Source: an uncultured Bacteroidota bacterium
GTDB taxonomy: Bacteria > Bacteroidota > Bacteroidia > Bacteroidales > VadinHA17
NCBI GenBank assembly: GCA_903844815.1
Contig: CAIMVD010000167.1
Coordinates: forward strand, 1 to 59,202
Direction: 5' to 3'
DNA length: 59,202 nt
Shown: positions 43,150 through 53,142 of the stretch, in pieces
How positions within the stretch are numbered: position 1 is the first letter of the stretch
Layout: each line of letters opens with the position of its first letter
Made by a program: the position numbers and the translations under genes
The notes under the pieces: generated by a model
Databases searched by the model: none
The model's input: only the letters and a program-made list of their open reading frames with translations
Told to the model about the DNA's origin: nothing

Positions 43150-43731
43150 ATGAATTACAAGTTTCTTCCCGTAACGGTAAAAAGTATATTCCTGAATCCC
43201 GGAAAAGCATGGGAAACAATTTATTCAGAGAAAACCAGTACTTCATCGCTTAGCAATGGCTTTCTGATTCCGTTTATCGTTCTTATTTCTATATCTGCAT
43301 ACTGTGGATCAGCCTTGTTTGTAAACTCACAACTCGAAGCTTCATATTCGCTTATGACTGCGGCAGCATGCTTTATTGTTACCAGCTTTTCCATCTACGC
43401 CACCGCCTGGATCTCAGGTAAGATTACTAACCGCCTTGAGCTTGGGAGTGATTTTGGCATCTCATTCCGTCTTGTTGTCTTTTCATCTGTGCCATTTCTG
43501 ACAAGCCAGTTATTAAGCCGTTTGTTCGAATCTCTACAATTCATCAATATCCTGGCTTTTTTTGGGCTATACATATTCTGGATCGGAGCCGAAAAGTTGC
43601 TTAATCCCCCGCAGGAGAAGAAAATGCCCCTGCTTATCGCAACAACTGTCACCATGCTTGTAATTTATATTATTACCGACATTATACTGACGAGGATCAT
43701 CGACAAGGTTTATTATTCAATGTTCGCTTAA
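43150..43731 (+). CDS. Yip1-family integral membrane protein
   Basis: The 193-residue inner-membrane protein starts with the family hallmark VKSIFLNPGKAWETIY (about 10-25) and then five hydrophobic helices (about 36-58, 65-90, 104-122, 126-145 and 160-185). Yip1/YckC-type bacterial proteins have no settled function. Nine bases separate it from smpB, so the two are probably co-transcribed from the site at 43118. Confidence 0.8.
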   Translation: MNYKFLPVTVKSIFLNPGKAWETIYSEKTSTSSLSNGFLIPFIVLISISAYCGSALFVNSQLEASYSLMTAAACFIVTSFSIYATAWISGKITNRLELGSDFGISFRLVVFSSVPFLTSQLLSRLFESLQFINILAFFGLYIFWIGAEKLLNPPQEKKMPLLIATTVTMLVIYIITDIILTRIIDKVYYSMFA

Positions 43732-43740
43732 ATAATCTGT

Positions 43741-44199
43741 ATGAAAGGAGGAACAACGAATATTGTAATAAATAATAAGAAGGCTTCTCATGATTATGAG
43801 TTTGTCGAAAAATTCATTGCCGGGATAAAGCTTACAGGCACTGAAATCAAGTCAATCCGCCTGGGCAAGGCCACAATTGCCGATTCATATTGTCTCTTTG
43901 AAAACGGGGAGCTCTACCTTCGCGGAATGCATATTTCCGAGTACTGGTGGGGCAATCTCAATAATCACGATCCCATACGCGACAGGAAGCTGCTTCTTAC
44001 GAAGCGCGAACTGAGAAAGATGTCGAGAAAGGTTAAGGAGACAGGTCTGACAATAATTGTAATCAAGGTATTCATCAACGAACGGGGCCTGGCAAAAGCA
44101 GAGATCGCAATATCGAGGGGTAAAAAGGAGTACGACAAGCGTGAAACCCTAAAGCGCAAGGATGCCACACGCGAGATGGACCGTATGAGAAAAGTCTGA
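43741..44199 (+). CDS. smpB: SsrA-binding protein SmpB
   Basis: The 152-residue protein is the tmRNA partner in trans-translation, which frees stalled ribosomes. It has the OB-fold pattern NKKASHDYEFVEKFIAGIKL, GTEIKSIRLGKATIADSY, and the basic C-terminal tail KEYDKRETLKRKDATREMDR. Length and motifs are normal. It meets the LOG gene end to end (1 base apart, convergent), leaving no room for a separate terminator. The ssrA RNA gene itself is not visible in the window. Confidence 0.96.
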   Translation: MKGGTTNIVINNKKASHDYEFVEKFIAGIKLTGTEIKSIRLGKATIADSYCLFENGELYLRGMHISEYWWGNLNNHDPIRDRKLLLTKRELRKMSRKVKETGLTIIVIKVFINERGLAKAEIAISRGKKEYDKRETLKRKDATREMDRMRKV

Positions 44200-44910
44200 T
44201 TAGAAGTTCGGGCTGAGAAGATACCGGGAATAAAACTTAACGATACTGTCAACAGCCTCATCGGCAGTATCAACAATTACAAACAGGTTCAGATCTTCGG
44301 CCGAGATAGTTTTCTCCTCTTCAAGCATTTGTTCCTTAATCCATTCCAGAAGGCCTGACCAGTATTTTTTCCCTACGAGTATGATCGGAAACCTCCCGAT
44401 CTTCTTTGTCTGAATAAGAGTAATTGCCTCAAAAAGCTCATCAAACGTTCCGAAACCGCCTGGCAGTACAATGAATCCCTGGGCATATTTCATAAACATC
44501 ACCTTTCTTATAAAGAAATGATCGAAGGTGATAAGTTTGTCTGCATCAATAAAAGGATTCGCACTCTGTTCAAAAGGAAGGTCTATGTTGATCCCTACCG
44601 ACTTGCCGTTTCCTCTTCTGGCGCCTTTGTTGGCCGCCTCCATGATACCCGGACCGCCGCCGGTAATTACTCCGTAACCCTGTTGTGTGAGTTTATAGGC
44701 TATCTCTTCGGCAAGTTTATAATGCTTATCGTTAAAATGAGTGCGCGCTGATCCGAATACTGAAACACAGGGTCCGATTCGGGCAAGTTTTTCGAAACCT
44801 TCAACAAGCTCTGAAATGATCTTGAACACCCTCCAGGAATCTGTTGTGTGTATCTCATTCCATGTCTTCTGCTCGAAAGCATCCTTAATCAGGTCGGCGG
44901 GTTTCTCCAT
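44200..44910 (-). CDS. LOG-family Rossmann protein (TIGR00730), putative nucleotide-monophosphate phosphoribohydrolase
   Basis: The 236-residue protein has the signature GGGPGIMEAANKGA (about 81-94) and PGGFGTFDELFEAITLIQTKK (about 150-170), the LOG catalytic motifs that hydrolyse cytokinin riboside 5'-phosphates or AMP-like substrates. It is commonly annotated as lysine decarboxylase, which is incorrect for this family. Convergent with smpB; its promoter-like site lies between it and uvrA. Confidence 0.9.
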   Translation of the reverse strand: MEKPADLIKDAFEQKTWNEIHTTDSWRVFKIISELVEGFEKLARIGPCVSVFGSARTHFNDKHYKLAEEIAYKLTQQGYGVITGGGPGIMEAANKGARRGNGKSVGINIDLPFEQSANPFIDADKLITFDHFFIRKVMFMKYAQGFIVLPGGFGTFDELFEAITLIQTKKIGRFPIILVGKKYWSGLLEWIKEQMLEEEKTISAEDLNLFVIVDTADEAVDSIVKFYSRYLLSPNF

Positions 44911-44938
44911 TATTGAAATCGCTTAATGTATGTTGACG

Positions 44939-44946
44939 CAAATATA
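44939..44946 (-). promoter_or_regulatory. Putative -7 promoter element of the LOG gene
   Basis: On the minus strand TATATTTG (44946-44939) fits TAnnTTTG, 28 bases before the start codon at 44910 and just beyond the uvrA stop. Confidence 0.4.
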
Positions 44947-44955
44947 ATTAATTTC

Positions 44956-47787
44956 TTACTCTGCCTGACCGACTGCCAGTTCTGCTTCGAGGTATTTCCC
45001 GGTATAGCTGCCGGCACACTTCACCAGATCTTCAGGTGATCCCGAAAATAAAATATCTCCGCCTGATTTCCCGCCCTCTCTGCCCAGATCGACGATATAA
45101 TCAGCCATTTTTACAACATCGAGGTTATGTTCAATAACAATTACGGAATTGCCACGCTCTACGAGTTTGCTTAGAACATCCAGCAAAACCCTGACATCCT
45201 CAAAATGAAGGCCGGTAGTAGGTTCGTCAAGGATATACAAAGTCTTACCTGTATCCCTTCGGGCAAGTTCGGTAGCAAGCTTAACGCGCTGTGCTTCTCC
45301 TCCGGAAAGAGTGGTCGACTGCTGCCCCAACTTTATATATCCCAATCCGACATCCTGAAGCGTTTTTATTTTCTGAAAAATTGAAGGAACATTGGCAAAA
45401 AACTCTACTGCCACGTTTATGGTCATATCAAGCACATCGCTTATTGACTTTCCTTTATATTTAACCTCAAGGGTTTCGCGATTATATCTTTTCCCGTTGC
45501 ATTCGTTGCAGTGGATATAAACATCTGGCAGGAAATTCATTTCTATGGTCTTCATTCCTGCTCCCTCGCATTCCTCGCATCTTCCTCCCTTCACATTGAA
45601 TGAAAACCTGCCAGCAGTAAATCCTCGTATCTTCGCCTCAGTAGTCTGTTCAAAAAGCTTCCTGACATCGGTAAAGACACCTGTATAGGTTGCAGGATTT
45701 GAACGTGGTGTTCTGCCAATGGGAGACTGGCTGACTTCAATGACCTTGTCGAGATGCTCAAGACCTGTAATGTCTTTGTATGGCAGAGGTGATGCGCCTG
45801 CATGGTGGAATTTTTTGGCAAGGGCCGGATGGAGTGTCTGATTAATAAGCGACGACTTACCGCTGCCCGAGACTCCTGTAACGCAAACCAGGGTACCGAG
45901 TGGCAGAACAAGGTCAACCTCCTTCAGATTATGTCCTGAAGCACCTGTCATTATAAGAAATTTACCATTCCCCTCCCTCCTTACTTCAGGAATATTGAAT
46001 TTTTTCGTGTTATTCAGATAGGAAGTGGTGAGGGTATTCCTTTTCATCATTTCAGAAGGGGTGCCACAGGCCACAACAAGTCCACCGAAACGACCTGCTC
46101 CCGGGCCCATATCGATCACATAATCAGCCGACAGGATCATATCCCTATCATGCTCCACAACAATTACCGAATTTCCTGCATCCCTTAACTGCTTCAGGGA
46201 AGCTATAAGCCTCCTGTTATCACGCTGATGCAGACCGATGCTTGGCTCGTCGAGAATGTAGAGGACATTAACAAGCCTTGATCCTATCTGGGTCGCAAGC
46301 CTGATCCTCTGGCTTTCGCCACCCGAAAGAGTCCTTGCGCCTCTGTTAAGCGACAGATATTCAAGACCAACCTCAAGCAGGAATCCAAGCCGCGACCTTA
46401 TCTCCTTAAGGATCTCCGATCCGATGATCTTCTGCTTGCCTGTCATCTTCTCCTCAATATTCTCAAGAAATTGTGACAAATCCCTGATGTCCATAGCGGA
46501 TAGCTCCCCGATATTTTTTTCTGCTATACGGAAAAATAATGATTCCTTTTTGAGTCGTGTTCCCTGGCATTCGGGACAAACAGCATACTGAACATATTGT
46601 TCCTTGAGTTTTGCCCCCTCCTTCTTTCCGTTTATGGTTTCCACGTTTCCCACAAAGTTGACTACTCCCTCGAAGGTAAGGAAATAGTTGGAAGTCATCC
46701 CCAATGGAGTATTTGAGAGCTTCAGCACTTCATCGGATCCATAAAGAACCTTTTTAAGGGCATCCTCGGGTATATCCTTAACCGGTGTATCGAGTGTGAA
46801 TCCGTTTTTTTCGGCTATGGCTTCGAGCTGCCAGAAGATCCAGATATTCCGGTATTTTCCCAGGGGCTCAATACCGCCTTTCCTGATACTTAGTTCCGGA
46901 TCGGGAATGAGCTTTTTCTCATCAATGCTGGAGATCTCACCCAGACCGTTGCAATGAGGGCATGCACCCTGGGGGGAATTAAACGAAAAAGTATGAGGTG
47001 CTGGCTCATTATACGAAAGTCCTGTAACCGGACACATCAGGTGACGACTGAAATAACGTGGTTCATTGCTTTCAAAGTCGAGAACCATCATGATGCCATC
47101 GCCCTGATCGAGCGACATTAATATTGAATCCCGAAGCCTCTTGTCGGCTGTATCGCCAACCCTGAATTTATCCACTACTAGCTCAATGAAATGGGTCTTG
47201 TACCTGTCGAGCTTCATCGCTGGCTTGAGCTCTTTTATTTCGCCGTTGATACGAACATTAAGGAATCCCTTTCTCCTAAGCTGTTCGAAAAGTTCCTTGT
47301 AGTGTCCTTTTCTTCCCTTTACAAGAGGAGCCAGAAAGTAGACCTTTTTATCTGAAAAACGTTCCTTTACAAGTTCCAGGATCTGATCATCGTTATATCT
47401 GACCATTTTTTCACCTGAAGCATAGGAAAATGCATCTGCAGCCCTTGCAAACAGAAGCCGGAGAAAATCGTAGATCTCCGTTATAGTACCTACTGTAGAC
47501 CTGGGATTCTTATTAGTGGTCTTCTGCTCTATAGATATTACAGGACTCAAACCGGTAATTTTGTCAACATCGGGGCGTTCCATCCCGCCAAGAAACTGTC
47601 GCGCATAGGCAGAGAGAGTCTCCATGTACCGGCGCTGGCCCTCGGCATAAATCGTATCAAAGGCAAGCGATGATTTGCCGCTTCCGCTCAGACCCGTGAT
47701 TACTACAAGTTTATTTCGCGGAATTGTAACATCAATGTTCTGCAAATTATGGACTCTTGCTCCAAGTACCCTTATCTCCTCATCCAT
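44956..47787 (-). CDS. uvrA: Excinuclease ABC subunit A (UvrA)
   Basis: The 943-residue protein (ATG 47787) is the damage-recognition ATPase of nucleotide excision repair. It has two ABC modules: Walker [15 protein letters not shown] with Walker B/signature [14 protein letters not shown] and [14 protein letters not shown]; and [14 protein letters not shown] with [14 protein letters not shown] and [11 protein letters not shown]. The C-terminal zinc finger CEECEGAG...CNECNGKRY is present; the N-terminal finger reads CPHCNGLGE and [10 protein letters not shown] start at 47838 would overlap the transglycosylase gene and is less likely. The transglycosylase gene lies just upstream with 22 bases between. 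Confidence 0.97.
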   Translation of the reverse strand: MDEEIRVLGARVHNLQNIDVTIPRNKLVVITGLSGSGKSSLAFDTIYAEGQRRYMETLSAYARQFLGGMERPDVDKITGLSPVISIEQKTTNKNPRSTVGTITEIYDFLRLLFARAADAFSYASGEKMVRYNDDQILELVKERFSDKKVYFLAPLVKGRKGHYKELFEQLRRKGFLNVRINGEIKELKPAMKLDRYKTHFIELVVDKFRVGDTADKRLRDSILMSLDQGDGIMMVLDFESNEPRYFSRHLMCPVTGLSYNEPAPHTFSFNSPQGACPHCNGLGEISSIDEKKLIPDPELSIRKGGIEPLGKYRNIWIFWQLEAIAEKNGFTLDTPVKDIPEDALKKVLYGSDEVLKLSNTPLGMTSNYFLTFEGVVNFVGNVETINGKKEGAKLKEQYVQYAVCPECQGTRLKKESLFFRIAEKNIGELSAMDIRDLSQFLENIEEKMTGKQKIIGSEILKEIRSRLGFLLEVGLEYLSLNRGARTLSGGESQRIRLATQIGSRLVNVLYILDEPSIGLHQRDNRRLIASLKQLRDAGNSVIVVEHDRDMILSADYVIDMGPGAGRFGGLVVACGTPSEMMKRNTLTTSYLNNTKKFNIPEVRREGNGKFLIMTGASGHNLKEVDLVLPLGTLVCVTGVSGSGKSSLINQTLHPALAKKFHHAGASPLPYKDITGLEHLDKVIEVSQSPIGRTPRSNPATYTGVFTDVRKLFEQTTEAKIRGFTAGRFSFNVKGGRCEECEGAGMKTIEMNFLPDVYIHCNECNGKRYNRETLEVKYKGKSISDVLDMTINVAVEFFANVPSIFQKIKTLQDVGLGYIKLGQQSTTLSGGEAQRVKLATELARRDTGKTLYILDEPTTGLHFEDVRVLLDVLSKLVERGNSVIVIEHNLDVVKMADYIVDLGREGGKSGGDILFSGSPEDLVKCAGSYTGKYLEAELAVGQAE

Positions 47788-47809
47788 ATTTAACCTTTCT
47801 GCTAAACGA

Positions 47810-48772
47810 TCAGTTAATTCTTTCTGCCTTTTCAACATTCCTCATCCCTTCTGCAGGGATCTTTATTGCATATTCCTTTCCGGGAACAGCATTTAGGAAC
47901 GGTTTCCTCAGCCATGGATTCAACAGCTTTATCATTTTGTAATTGGTTCCGTACTTTTCTGCAAAAGCCGAAAAATCTGAAATTGAGCTATCGACCTTTA
48001 CCTCGGAATATTTGTACTCAGAATACAGATCTTCCTTTTCCAGGTTGAATCCATATCTGACAGGATCACTAATTACAATCTTATATGCAACCGCCCTGAA
48101 AATATATCTGGCAGTTTCCTCATTAAGAAGCAGATCATAATAGTTATTCTGCTTCTGAATGCCTATCTGCTCGTCAATTCCTCCTCTTCCGCAGTTATAC
48201 GATGCTGCGGCAAGTGTCCAGTTTCCGTACTTTTCATAGGATTTCCTGAAGAACCTACAGGCAAAACGCGTGGACTTTTCCACATCATACCGTTCATCAA
48301 CTATTTTATTCACCTCCATCCCCTCTTCCTTTCCAGTCTCAGGCATTATCTGCCAGAATCCGGTAGCTCCGGCCGGTGATATCACATTGCTGTACTCGCT
48401 TTCGGCGGCTACCAGATATTTAAAATCATCAGGAATATTGTATTCCTTCAGAATCTTCCCGATTAAAGGAAAATACCTGTTTGACTTTTTGATTATAAGT
48501 ATTGTCGAGGAATGCCTGAATGTACTGATAAGTATTTCGCGTTCGAGACTTTCCCTTGTATCTATATTATTAAGCGGCATAACCTCCCCGGCAAATGTGA
48601 CTGAATCGGGAAGCCTGATGGAACTTATTTTGCAAAGAGAATCCCGTGGGGAAGAGTTTTCTGACTTATCATTTCTGAAACCATTGACCCCAAACGCCAT
48701 AGTGGTGAATAATATCACAAAGCCTGCAATGGCTGATGCAGTTATGAGAGTCTTTTTACCAGTATATATCAT
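47810..48772 (-). CDS. Membrane-bound lytic transglycosylase (MltD-like, SLT domain) with C-terminal LysM-like segment
   Basis: This 320-residue envelope enzyme cuts peptidoglycan glycan strands to 1,6-anhydro products. After a membrane/signal helix (about 8-28) the SLT domain shows the catalytic glutamate in VAAESEYSN, then [16 protein letters not shown] and [11 protein letters not shown]. The C-terminal part, with [20 protein letters not shown] and YAIKIPAEG, is LysM-like. Transcribed together with uvrA by proximity, although the functions are unrelated. A -7 like site precedes it. Confidence 0.9.
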   Translation of the reverse strand: MIYTGKKTLITASAIAGFVILFTTMAFGVNGFRNDKSENSSPRDSLCKISSIRLPDSVTFAGEVMPLNNIDTRESLEREILISTFRHSSTILIIKKSNRYFPLIGKILKEYNIPDDFKYLVAAESEYSNVISPAGATGFWQIMPETGKEEGMEVNKIVDERYDVEKSTRFACRFFRKSYEKYGNWTLAAASYNCGRGGIDEQIGIQKQNNYYDLLLNEETARYIFRAVAYKIVISDPVRYGFNLEKEDLYSEYKYSEVKVDSSISDFSAFAEKYGTNYKMIKLLNPWLRKPFLNAVPGKEYAIKIPAEGMRNVEKAERIN

Positions 48773-48800
48773 AGTAAGCCTCAGATTTTAAAATAATGTG

Positions 48801-48808
48801 CAAAGGTA
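48801..48808 (-). promoter_or_regulatory. Putative -7 promoter element of the transglycosylase-uvrA genes
   Basis: On the minus strand TACCTTTG (48808-48801), followed by CAC, fits TAnnTTTG and lies 28 bases before ATG 48772. Confidence 0.45.
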
Positions 48809-48886
48809 ATAATTTTACACCTTAAAAATAATTTCCGGGATGGCAAATAGGAAGATGACATGTTCAGGACAAAGCGAAGGCAGTAA

Positions 48887-50209
48887 TCAGAATTTATAAG
48901 AGAGCCCCGAAAAGATCCCGAAGGAATAGGGATGAATGGCTGAGGATGAAGTTCCTGAGAATGGATTAAGATAATACCTGAAGGTAGGTTCGAGGTTTAT
49001 AGATAACTTTTCAGAGAAGCTGTATTCCATTCCCATCCCTAAGGAACTGCTTACCATAAATGAATTCAGCCCCTTAGTCTCTCCAAAGGAGTACTTTGTA
49101 CCATCGACAACAGTAAATACTGAATTGCCGACAAGCATATTATACGAAAGTCCGCCTGTCATATTCACATCAATAGCCTTGTCGATTAATTTGTACCTCA
49201 GGATAACCGGCAACTCGAGATAGCTGAAATTCTGCTGTATTGTATTGTTAAGATAGTTCAGACTTGCTTTTTCCGGATCAAAGACATCCTTGCTGTACGA
49301 TGTTATTACCCTTTGGTCATTTCCGCCGGTGGTGAGAAATACATCCTTGTTGTTTATAAATATAGTCCCGTTCGAAGTAAGGACTTCAAAATTATGATCA
49401 CCTTTTGAATATACAAATGATTGAAAGCCGGCGAATGAATTTATACCCTCAACTTCCTGCCCGAGTGAAGAGTAATACAATCCCGACTGAACACTGAACC
49501 TCCGGCTTATCTTGTAAGAAAGGGCAACTCCCCCGGTATATGAAACAATCGCTTGTTCTGTAGATGAAAGCCGGGAAGCACCATTATCAGCCGCAGCATT
49601 AAAACTGGAGTAATACGTTGGCGATGCCATAGCAGCCACCGACCATCTTGCAGGAGGTTTGACAGGACCATAGTCGGTCAGCGAAATAACATTGCCCTGA
49701 TCGACAAGGAAGTTTTTTGTGTCAGGTATAGTATTCTCCGGTAAAAATGATCCGGGAAGAAGTTCTGTCCTGGTGAAATTAAACCTGTTATTTACAGGCA
49801 TTACAATGAATTCAGGGACTGAGATTTTTTCAACCGGAACAGAAGCTGTTTCTTCATCCCTGTATGAGACGGGGATAACTGACGGCTCCCGTGTTTCTTC
49901 AACCCGCATCTCAGAAAAAGACGGTGCCCCGGGAACCTGATTTTTGTAAAAAACAGGCGGGGTGGCTACATTTAATGCAAGAATCCGGTTTTCATTCTGA
50001 TCTGAAAGCTCACGTGTATAACGGTAAAGAAAAAAGGCAGAGGAAACTATAACTACAGCTACAGCTGCTACCCTTAGCCAGATGAAAGGTACCGGCTTCC
50101 TGGAAATAACAGGGGCTATGCCCTCCCAAACTCCGGGGGGCGGCAAAACCTCGAAATCCTTCAGTCCGTTCCTGAAGACCAGATCAATATTTGTCCTGCC
50201 CTTATCCAT
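48887..50209 (-). CDS. Fusion of an anti-sigma-like head and membrane helix to an outer-membrane beta-barrel domain
   Basis: The 440-residue protein begins with about 40 cytoplasmic-type residues including FRNGLKDFEVLPPPGVWEGI, continues with a single membrane helix (about 42-63, FIWLRVAAVAVVIVSSAFFL), a disordered linker (about 65-190) and an eight-strand barrel-like domain of the outer-membrane beta-barrel/PorT kind (about 195-440, ending ...FGIFSGLSYKF). A helix kept in the inner membrane and a barrel in the outer membrane in one chain would bridge the periplasm. It overlaps the ECF sigma gene by 8 bases, so it is likely the anti-sigma partner; the direct sigma-binding role is inference. 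Confidence 0.75.
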   Translation of the reverse strand: MDKGRTNIDLVFRNGLKDFEVLPPPGVWEGIAPVISRKPVPFIWLRVAAVAVVIVSSAFFLYRYTRELSDQNENRILALNVATPPVFYKNQVPGAPSFSEMRVEETREPSVIPVSYRDEETASVPVEKISVPEFIVMPVNNRFNFTRTELLPGSFLPENTIPDTKNFLVDQGNVISLTDYGPVKPPARWSVAAMASPTYYSSFNAAADNGASRLSSTEQAIVSYTGGVALSYKISRRFSVQSGLYYSSLGQEVEGINSFAGFQSFVYSKGDHNFEVLTSNGTIFINNKDVFLTTGGNDQRVITSYSKDVFDPEKASLNYLNNTIQQNFSYLELPVILRYKLIDKAIDVNMTGGLSYNMLVGNSVFTVVDGTKYSFGETKGLNSFMVSSSLGMGMEYSFSEKLSINLEPTFRYYLNPFSGTSSSAIHPYSFGIFSGLSYKF

Positions 50210-50768
50210 TTGATGCCTGCTTCTTTAATCCTGTATACGATCCTACTCGTCTCTGAAGTATTGCTCTTGCCCGTGAGAGGTTTGACTTGGATGTTCCTTC
50301 CGAAATATTGACCATTTTACTGATCTCCCTGTGCGAATAACCTTCCAGTGCATAAAGGTTAAACACAACCCTGTATTTCGGAGGAAGTTCCCTGATAATT
50401 CCAAGGAGGTCATTCGCATCGAGCCCTGAATAATCATCGTTGTCAGGCTCTGCATCAGGTTCAGGTATCATGTCGATATCATCAACCCTGTACAGATTAT
50501 GCCTGCTCCGGTATTTTTCCAGTGCGGTATTGACCGTTATCCGCCTCATCCATCCTTCAAAAGAACCTTCGTGTTTATAGTTATGGAGGTTTTCGAATAT
50601 CTTGATAAATCCTTCCTGCAGAATATCCCTGGCCTCCTCATCATTACCCGAATACTGAAGACATACGGCGTAAAGTTTTGACGCATGCCTTCTGTACAGG
50701 AGTTCCTGATCTCTCCTGTCTCCGTCAAGACAACCCTTTATTATTTTTTTAATCTCTGACAAGGACAT
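50202..50768 (-). CDS. ECF-type RNA polymerase sigma factor
   Basis: The 188-residue protein has region 2 (about 20-95: LLYRRHASKLYAVCLQYSG, ARDILQEGFIKIFENL, FEGWMRRITVNTALEKYR) and region 4 (about 125-180: LPPKYRVVFNLYALEGYSHREISKMVNISEGTSKSNLSRAR). This is the subgroup common in Bacteroidota and usually paired with a membrane regulator, here the barrel fusion protein that overlaps by 8 bases. It is transcribed away from lpdA. Different enough from the 35013 sigma to be a separate subfamily. Confidence 0.93.
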   Translation of the reverse strand: MSLSEIKKIIKGCLDGDRRDQELLYRRHASKLYAVCLQYSGNDEEARDILQEGFIKIFENLHNYKHEGSFEGWMRRITVNTALEKYRSRHNLYRVDDIDMIPEPDAEPDNDDYSGLDANDLLGIIRELPPKYRVVFNLYALEGYSHREISKMVNISEGTSKSNLSRARAILQRRVGSYTGLKKQASNG

Positions 50769-50868
50769 TACCTCTTTGAGATTTTAAAATTACAAAATAA
50801 TTGTCTTAAACAATACAAATAATGTATAAGATTGATGTTAAAATCCGCGAAAAGGTTGCGTCTAAAAT

Positions 50869-52260
50869 CTAAAGATGTATAACTTCCCCCATTGCGGCAG
50901 CAGCAGCTTCCATAATTGCCTCGGACATTGTAGGATGCGGATGAACTGCTTTTATAAGTTCATGTGCGGTTGTTTCAAGTTTTCTGGCAACAACTATCTC
51001 AGCAATCATTTCGGTGACATTTGCACCTATGAGGTGAGCTCCAAGCAGTTCGCCGTATTTTGCATCGAAAATAAGCTTGACGAAACCATCCCTGGCTCCA
51101 GAAGCGCTTGCCTTCCCGGAGGCAGTAAAGGGAAATTTCCCCACCTTTATCTCATATCCTGCTTCAAGAGCAGCGGCTTCTGTCATACCGCATGAAGCTA
51201 TTTCAGGGGTGGTATAGGTGCAGCCTGGAATGTTTTTATAGTCAAGGGGTGCCGGATCTTTTCCTGCTATTTTCTCAACACAGATTATTCCTTCGGCAGA
51301 TGCCACATGAGCCAGGGCAGGCCCGTGAACTATATCGCCTATTGCATAGATCCCCGGTATGGAAGTACAATAGAAGTCGTCGACAACAATTTTTCCTTTT
51401 TCAGTAATTACACCGGCCTTTGCCAAACCAATGTCTTCAATATTTGGAGTAATGCCGACAGCGGAAAAGACTATATCGGTTTCAACAATTTCTTCTCCCT
51501 TAGGAGTTTTAATCCTGACTACACACTTTTCACCTGAAGTATCTACCGATTCAACCGACGAAGAGGTCATTATCTTCATTTTAGCTTTTTTGAACGATCG
51601 TTCAAGCTGTTTTGAAACTTCCTCATCCTCGTTAGGCACGATCCGTGGAAGGAACTCCACAAGGGTCACTTTAGTTCCTATCGACTGGTAAAAGCATGCA
51701 AACTCACTTCCTATTGCACCCGAACCGACAACAACCATCGACTGAGGCTGGCTTTCAAGGGTCATAGCTTCGCGATAACCAATAATTTTCCTGCCATCCT
51801 GCTTCAGGTTGGGTAATTCCTTTGACCTTGCACCAGTTGCAAGGATAATACTATTGGCAGTATAAATCTTAGTGTTCCCATCCGCATCTTCCACCTCTAC
51901 ACTGGTGCCGCCTGTGAGTCTGCCATATCCCTTAATTTGTTCAATATTATTCTTCTTGAACAGAAACTGTATCCCCTTGCTCATTCCATCGGCGACACCC
52001 CTGCTACGGGCTATCATGGCACCAAAATCAGCTTTTACTTCACCTGTTATCGAAATGCCATACTCCGATGAATGCGAAATGTAATCAAAAACCTGGGAAC
52101 TCTTCAAAAGGGATTTTGTAGGTATACAACCCCAGTTAAGGCAAATACCGCCTGTTTCAGCCCTCTCGATAACAGCAACTTTAAGTTTCAGCTGCGAGGC
52201 CCTTATTGCAGCAACATACCCGCCGGGTCCGCTGCCAATGACTAAAAGATCGTAATCCAT
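50869..52260 (-). CDS. lpdA: Dihydrolipoyl dehydrogenase (E3)
   Basis: This 463-residue flavoenzyme reoxidises dihydrolipoamide of 2-oxoacid dehydrogenase or glycine-cleavage complexes with NAD. FAD motif IGSGPGGYVAAIRA (7-20), the redox disulfide GGICLNWGCIPTKSL (about 37-51), NAD motif VVGSGAIGSEFACF (about 178-191), GIYAIGDIV and the catalytic HPHPTMSEAIMEA at the C-terminus are intact. No lipoyl-enzyme gene is beside it. The neighbours are the zinc ABC operon upstream (45-base gap, same strand) and the sigma gene downstream. Length and motifs are those of bona fide LpdA rather than mercuric or soluble transhydrogenase relatives. Confidence 0.95.
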   Translation of the reverse strand: MDYDLLVIGSGPGGYVAAIRASQLKLKVAVIERAETGGICLNWGCIPTKSLLKSSQVFDYISHSSEYGISITGEVKADFGAMIARSRGVADGMSKGIQFLFKKNNIEQIKGYGRLTGGTSVEVEDADGNTKIYTANSIILATGARSKELPNLKQDGRKIIGYREAMTLESQPQSMVVVGSGAIGSEFACFYQSIGTKVTLVEFLPRIVPNEDEEVSKQLERSFKKAKMKIMTSSSVESVDTSGEKCVVRIKTPKGEEIVETDIVFSAVGITPNIEDIGLAKAGVITEKGKIVVDDFYCTSIPGIYAIGDIVHGPALAHVASAEGIICVEKIAGKDPAPLDYKNIPGCTYTTPEIASCGMTEAAALEAGYEIKVGKFPFTASGKASASGARDGFVKLIFDAKYGELLGAHLIGANVTEMIAEIVVARKLETTAHELIKAVHPHPTMSEAIMEAAAAAMGEVIHL

Positions 52261-52305
52261 AGTATTCTGATTAACATTTAACTTCTTATATTTTTAAATG
52301 GAGCA

Positions 52306-53142
52306 TCATACAGCCCTTGTTTTGATTTTCAGGAAATAAACCACCAGATGATTAATGCTCTTTGCGATGAACCATATAAGAACAAGAGTAAAGATAATTG
52401 TTGCGCCAACAGGTACACCTGCAAAGTAAGAAATTGTGTAACCGGCAGCCGTTCCAATAAATCCTGCGATTACAGACCATATGACTATCTTGAAATATAC
52501 CCTTGTAAATATCATCGCAATGTTCGGCGGAATTGTAAGCAGCGAAAGGACAAGCACCACTCCTGCCATCCTTATGTTCAGTACAATTGTTAGTGCCACC
52601 AGTGCAGTTGTAAGGTATTTGAATATGTCGACATACGATGAATAGGTCCTGGCAAAAAGTTCGTCAAAGGATATATATAGTATGGTTCTGTAAAAAATCC
52701 CGAAATAAAGAATCAGCACGAGCGACATCACTCCCAGGGCAATTATATCCGCATTTGTTACCGTAAGTATGCTGCCGAACAGATAACTCATGAGGTTTGG
52801 CGAATAGCCGGGAGTGAGGTAAATGAATATTATGCCTACTGCCATCCCGAATGCCCACAGCATGCCAATAGCGGAATCTTCGCGGATTTTCTGCTTAACC
52901 GACAGGTATTCAATTCCCAGTGCCGACAAAATGCCAAACACAGCAGCTCCCACCACAGGGTTAATACCCAGAAAATACCCGATGCCAATTCCTCCGAAAG
53001 AGGCGTGAGTAATCCCACCGCTGAGGAATACCATTCGTTTCGAAACAATATAGGTACCTGCCAAACCGGCAGTAATGCTTGCAAAGACAGCTCCGAGAAG
53101 CCCTTTGATTATAAAATCATATTGAAAAATATTGTTTCCCAC
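52306..53142 (-). CDS. znuB: Zinc/manganese ABC transporter permease (ZnuB family)
   Basis: The 278-residue inner-membrane permease of the ABC-3 family has eight or nine hydrophobic helices and the typical segment VFLSGGITHASFGGIGIGYFLG (about 34-55). It starts with GTG at 53142, whose G is the last base of the TAG stop of the ATPase gene, so translation is coupled. It carries metal across the membrane with ZnuC and the ZnuA lipoprotein. The metal is probably zinc (see the ZnuA histidine loop). Confidence 0.9.
   Translation of the reverse strand: MGNNIFQYDFIIKGLLGAVFASITAGLAGTYIVSKRMVFLSGGITHASFGGIGIGYFLGINPVVGAAVFGILSALGIEYLSVKQKIREDSAIGMLWAFGMAVGIIFIYLTPGYSPNLMSYLFGSILTVTNADIIALGVMSLVLILYFGIFYRTILYISFDELFARTYSSYVDIFKYLTTALVALTIVLNIRMAGVVLVLSLLTIPPNIAMIFTRVYFKIVIWSVIAGFIGTAAGYTISYFAGVPVGATIIFTLVLIWFIAKSINHLVVYFLKIKTRAV

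Noticed and set aside
44200-44910. Lysine decarboxylase
   Set aside because: The PGGFGTFDE and GGGPGIMEA motifs define the LOG phosphoribohydrolase family; the decarboxylase name is an old misannotation.
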